The notes beneath the pieces are model-generated. The model ran no database searches and had not been told where the DNA came from. It saw only the letters and a program-made list of their open reading frames with translations. From positions 350,459 through 361,807 of the forward strand of contig MU646717.1 in NCBI GenBank assembly GCA_026770585.1: DNA of 11,349 bases. Reading direction: 5' to 3'. This document shows positions 10,346 to 11,349 of this stretch, piece after piece. How positions within the stretch are numbered: position 1 is the stretch's first letter; each line of letters starts with the position of its first letter. This stretch comes from Baffinella frigidus (Eukaryota; Cryptophyceae; Cryptomonadales; Baffinellaceae). Made by a program: the position numbers and the translations under genes.

Positions 10346-10499
10346 GTTCTCCGCGCCGAAGAAGCGGTTGGAGGTCTGGGATCCGGAGAGCGTCCTCGAA
10401 GCCGACTCCTCCAGTGCCGAGGTACGCCTGGACGCCCTGCTCCACTTCGCAGCCACCGGGCGCTTCACAGATACAGTCCATCTAAACGATTTGTACTAG
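10346..10499 (+). CDS. exon-like block, best-supported coding frame near the right end
   Basis: After GCGCGCAG the frame reads FSAPKKRLEVWDPESVLEA, then DSSSAEVRLDALLHFAATG and RFTDTV, to a TAG at 10497. Coding quality falls off after about 10478, where AT-rich foldback DNA begins. The copy at 10978-11203 differs mainly by silent changes (TTG/TTA, GAT/GAC, GTC/GTG, CTC/CTT, TCC/TCT, TCC/TCG), strong evidence for this frame. In the copy, GAG|GTACGC is followed by an array; here the exon continues through it. Family unknown. Confidence 0.6.
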
Positions 10500-10560
10500 A
10501 ATCTTATCCATTTGCATTGGATTCTAACCGCATTTCCCCCGGATATCCGGGGTGAAAGGA
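10498..10560. repeat. two small palindromes
   Basis: TAGAATC and GATTCTA flank a 30-base imperfect palindrome at 10498-10527. CCCCGGATATCCGGGG at 10537-10552 is a perfect 16-bp palindrome with TTTC/GAAA pairing just outside. Confidence 0.6.
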
Positions 10561-10585
10561 ACTCGGCCGCTGCTAAGTGGTGGCC

Positions 10586-10742
10586 CTAATTTCATCTTGG
10601 AAGATGGCTGAATCGGTTCCTTTTCAATAGGAAGTTGAATAGGAGAAATTAGTTGGGGCATAGTAAACTTAATTAGGCGTCCTATTTACACGAGAAACGC
10701 TAATTAGGGAACTGAATCAGTTATCTTTCGAGATGACATTAG
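10586..10742. mobile_element. 157-bp foldback element
   Basis: CTAATTTCATCTTGGAAGAT and the following bases to GGTTCC pair with the right arm, whose reverse complement starts CTAATGTCATCTCGAAAGAT, at about 26 of 35 positions. CAATAGGAAGTTGAATAGG lies in the loop. The region 10500-10822 otherwise contains no gene that I can support. Confidence 0.6.
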
Positions 10743-10782
10743 TTGGCGGTCGAGGGGCTCAAAATCTCCCGAATCGTCAAAT

Positions 10783-10795
10783 CCTTTCCAGTCAA
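10783..10795. repeat. inverted near-copy of the 13-bp flank
   Basis: CCTTTCCAGTCAA is the reverse complement of TTGTCTGGAAAGG (10849-10861 and 10965-10977) with one mismatch. An exon fragment FNERVL (10823-10840) lies in the loop between the inverted arms. Confidence 0.5.
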
Positions 10796-10861
10796 CTCGA
10801 GGAATTAGTGCAATGGGTTCTTTTCAACGAGCGGGTTCTGCCCCCGCGTTGTCTGGAAAGG

Positions 10862-10964
10862 TTAGTAAACACGGTATCGGGTTTCGTGTGTACTTACCCG
10901 GTTCCGGGTTTCGGATTTCGTGTTTACTAACCCGGTTCCGGGTATCGGGTTTCGTGTTTACCAG
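10862..10964. mobile_element. 103-bp minisatellite-derived insert flanked by TTGTCTGGAAAGG
   Basis: Exact 13-base flanks TTGTCTGGAAAGG at 10849-10861 and 10965-10977. The insert ends are inverted (TTAGTAAACACG and CGTGTTTACCAG). Its body (GTATCGGGTTTCGTGTTTAC, CCCGGTTCCGGGTTTCGG) is the 9161-9335 minisatellite in reverse orientation. Bases GGTTAGTAA...TTACCAG also give a GT-AG intron. Confidence 0.75.
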
Positions 10965-10977
10965 TTGTCTGGAAAGG

Positions 10978-11203
10978 CCGCAGAAGCGGTTAAAGGTCTG
11001 GGACCCGGCCACACAGCGGGCTACGAGGGGATTTTCGGGCACTCAGTACCGGAGTTTCCGTTCCCTTATCCGTAGGAACCCCCCTACACCCCTACGGGTT
11101 GCCTACCGTAGGGTCCTAGGTCTTATCGCTTAGGGGTTCTCAAAATGTTTTCGCAGTCCGCTGTGTAGAGAGCGTGCTTGAATGCGCCTCTTCGAGTGCC
11201 GAG
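10978..11203 (+). pseudogene. copy of exon 10346 interrupted by a foldback element
   Basis: Bases 10978-11007 read PQKRLKVWDP and 11168-11203 read ESVLECASSSAE, matching PKKRLEVWDP-ESVLEADSSSAE with no residue lost at the junction. The 160-base insert falls exactly between the two. The copy then ends in GAG|GTACGC followed by a heptamer array, where the other copy continues into VRLDALL. It may be an alternative exon or a dying duplicate. Confidence 0.65.
11009..11168. mobile_element. 160-bp foldback containing dispersed repeat copy B
   Basis: Left end CCACACAGCGGGCTACGAG; right end complement CTACACAGCGGACTGCGAA; about two thirds of 29 positions pair. Inside is the repeat shared with 7717-7795 (core 11069-11146). 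Removing it joins CCGG to AGAGCG, exactly as in the empty copy (CCGGAGAGCG at 10383-10392), with no clear target duplication. Shifted one base, the ends would be GC...AG. Confidence 0.75.
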
Positions 11204-11349
11204 GTACGCTCTAACCCCAAAACCCTCGGGCCAGCCAAGACCCTCACACCTTTCATCCCTTCATCCTCAACCCTTAACCCTCAACCCGAAACCCGAAACC
11301 CGAAACCCGAAACCCGAAACCCGAAACCCTCAACCCTCAACCCGAAACC
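11204..11349 (+). repeat. heptamer array with CCCGAAA run, cut by window end
   Basis: After GAG|GTACGCTCTAACCCC the sequence is CCCTCAA-like, then six CCCGAAA units from about 11285, then CCCTCAA again. Intronic by position. Confidence 0.75.

Overview
The window looks like nuclear DNA of a unicellular eukaryote with plant-type telomere repeats (TTTAGGG on one strand, CCCTAAA on the other), most likely an alga or other protist. The reasons are dozens of CCCTAAA-like heptamer arrays, short GC-rich exon-like blocks bounded by AG|...|GT, and no long open reading frame, operon, ribosome binding site or other prokaryotic feature. I cannot name the species. A subtelomere is possible, but the arrays alternate with exon-like blocks, so intronic arrays explain the layout better than a chromosome end.

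The strongest result is a split gene on the + strand. Exon-like blocks at 396-484, 683-762, 2525-2581, 3074-3115, 3280-3354, 4056-4174, 4569-4624, 5618-5746, 6114-6145, 6337-6375 and 7369-7464 keep one open frame when joined, and their phases agree at every junction. The product is not recognised. Its C-terminal part reads like a basic helical stretch followed by a possible Tudor/SH3-like barrel. More exon-like blocks follow at 7801-7965, 9059-9156, 9816-9860, 10078-10114 and 10346-10499, but linkage to the first set is interrupted by an in-frame TGA at 7528 and a phase conflict before 10078. Neither a start nor a 3' end is identified. The left edge also carries exon-like blocks on the - strand (1-55, 268-389).

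Between the exons lie (i) telomere-like heptamer arrays, each stretch dominated by one variant (CCCGAAA, CCCTCAA, CCCTGAA, CCCTACA, CCCCAAA or CCCTAAA); (ii) about fifteen foldback (long inverted-repeat) elements of 80-440 bp without coding capacity; and (iii) minisatellites. Almost every exon also has one or more nearby damaged copies. In several pairs the differences are mostly synonymous, which supports the frames.

The most interesting theme is intron birth. Many insert junctions are flanked by direct duplications of the exon sequence (4-18 bp), often containing the splice-site core AGGT or GGT. One exon pair exists both with an intron (3074-3115 plus 3280-3354) and as a fused intronless copy (3578-3619). 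Two exon copies are interrupted by foldback elements whose removal restores the reading frame. Together these suggest a locus where telomere-like DNA and foldback elements are inserted into coding sequence and used as introns, or where they are destroying the gene. Transcript data would separate these.
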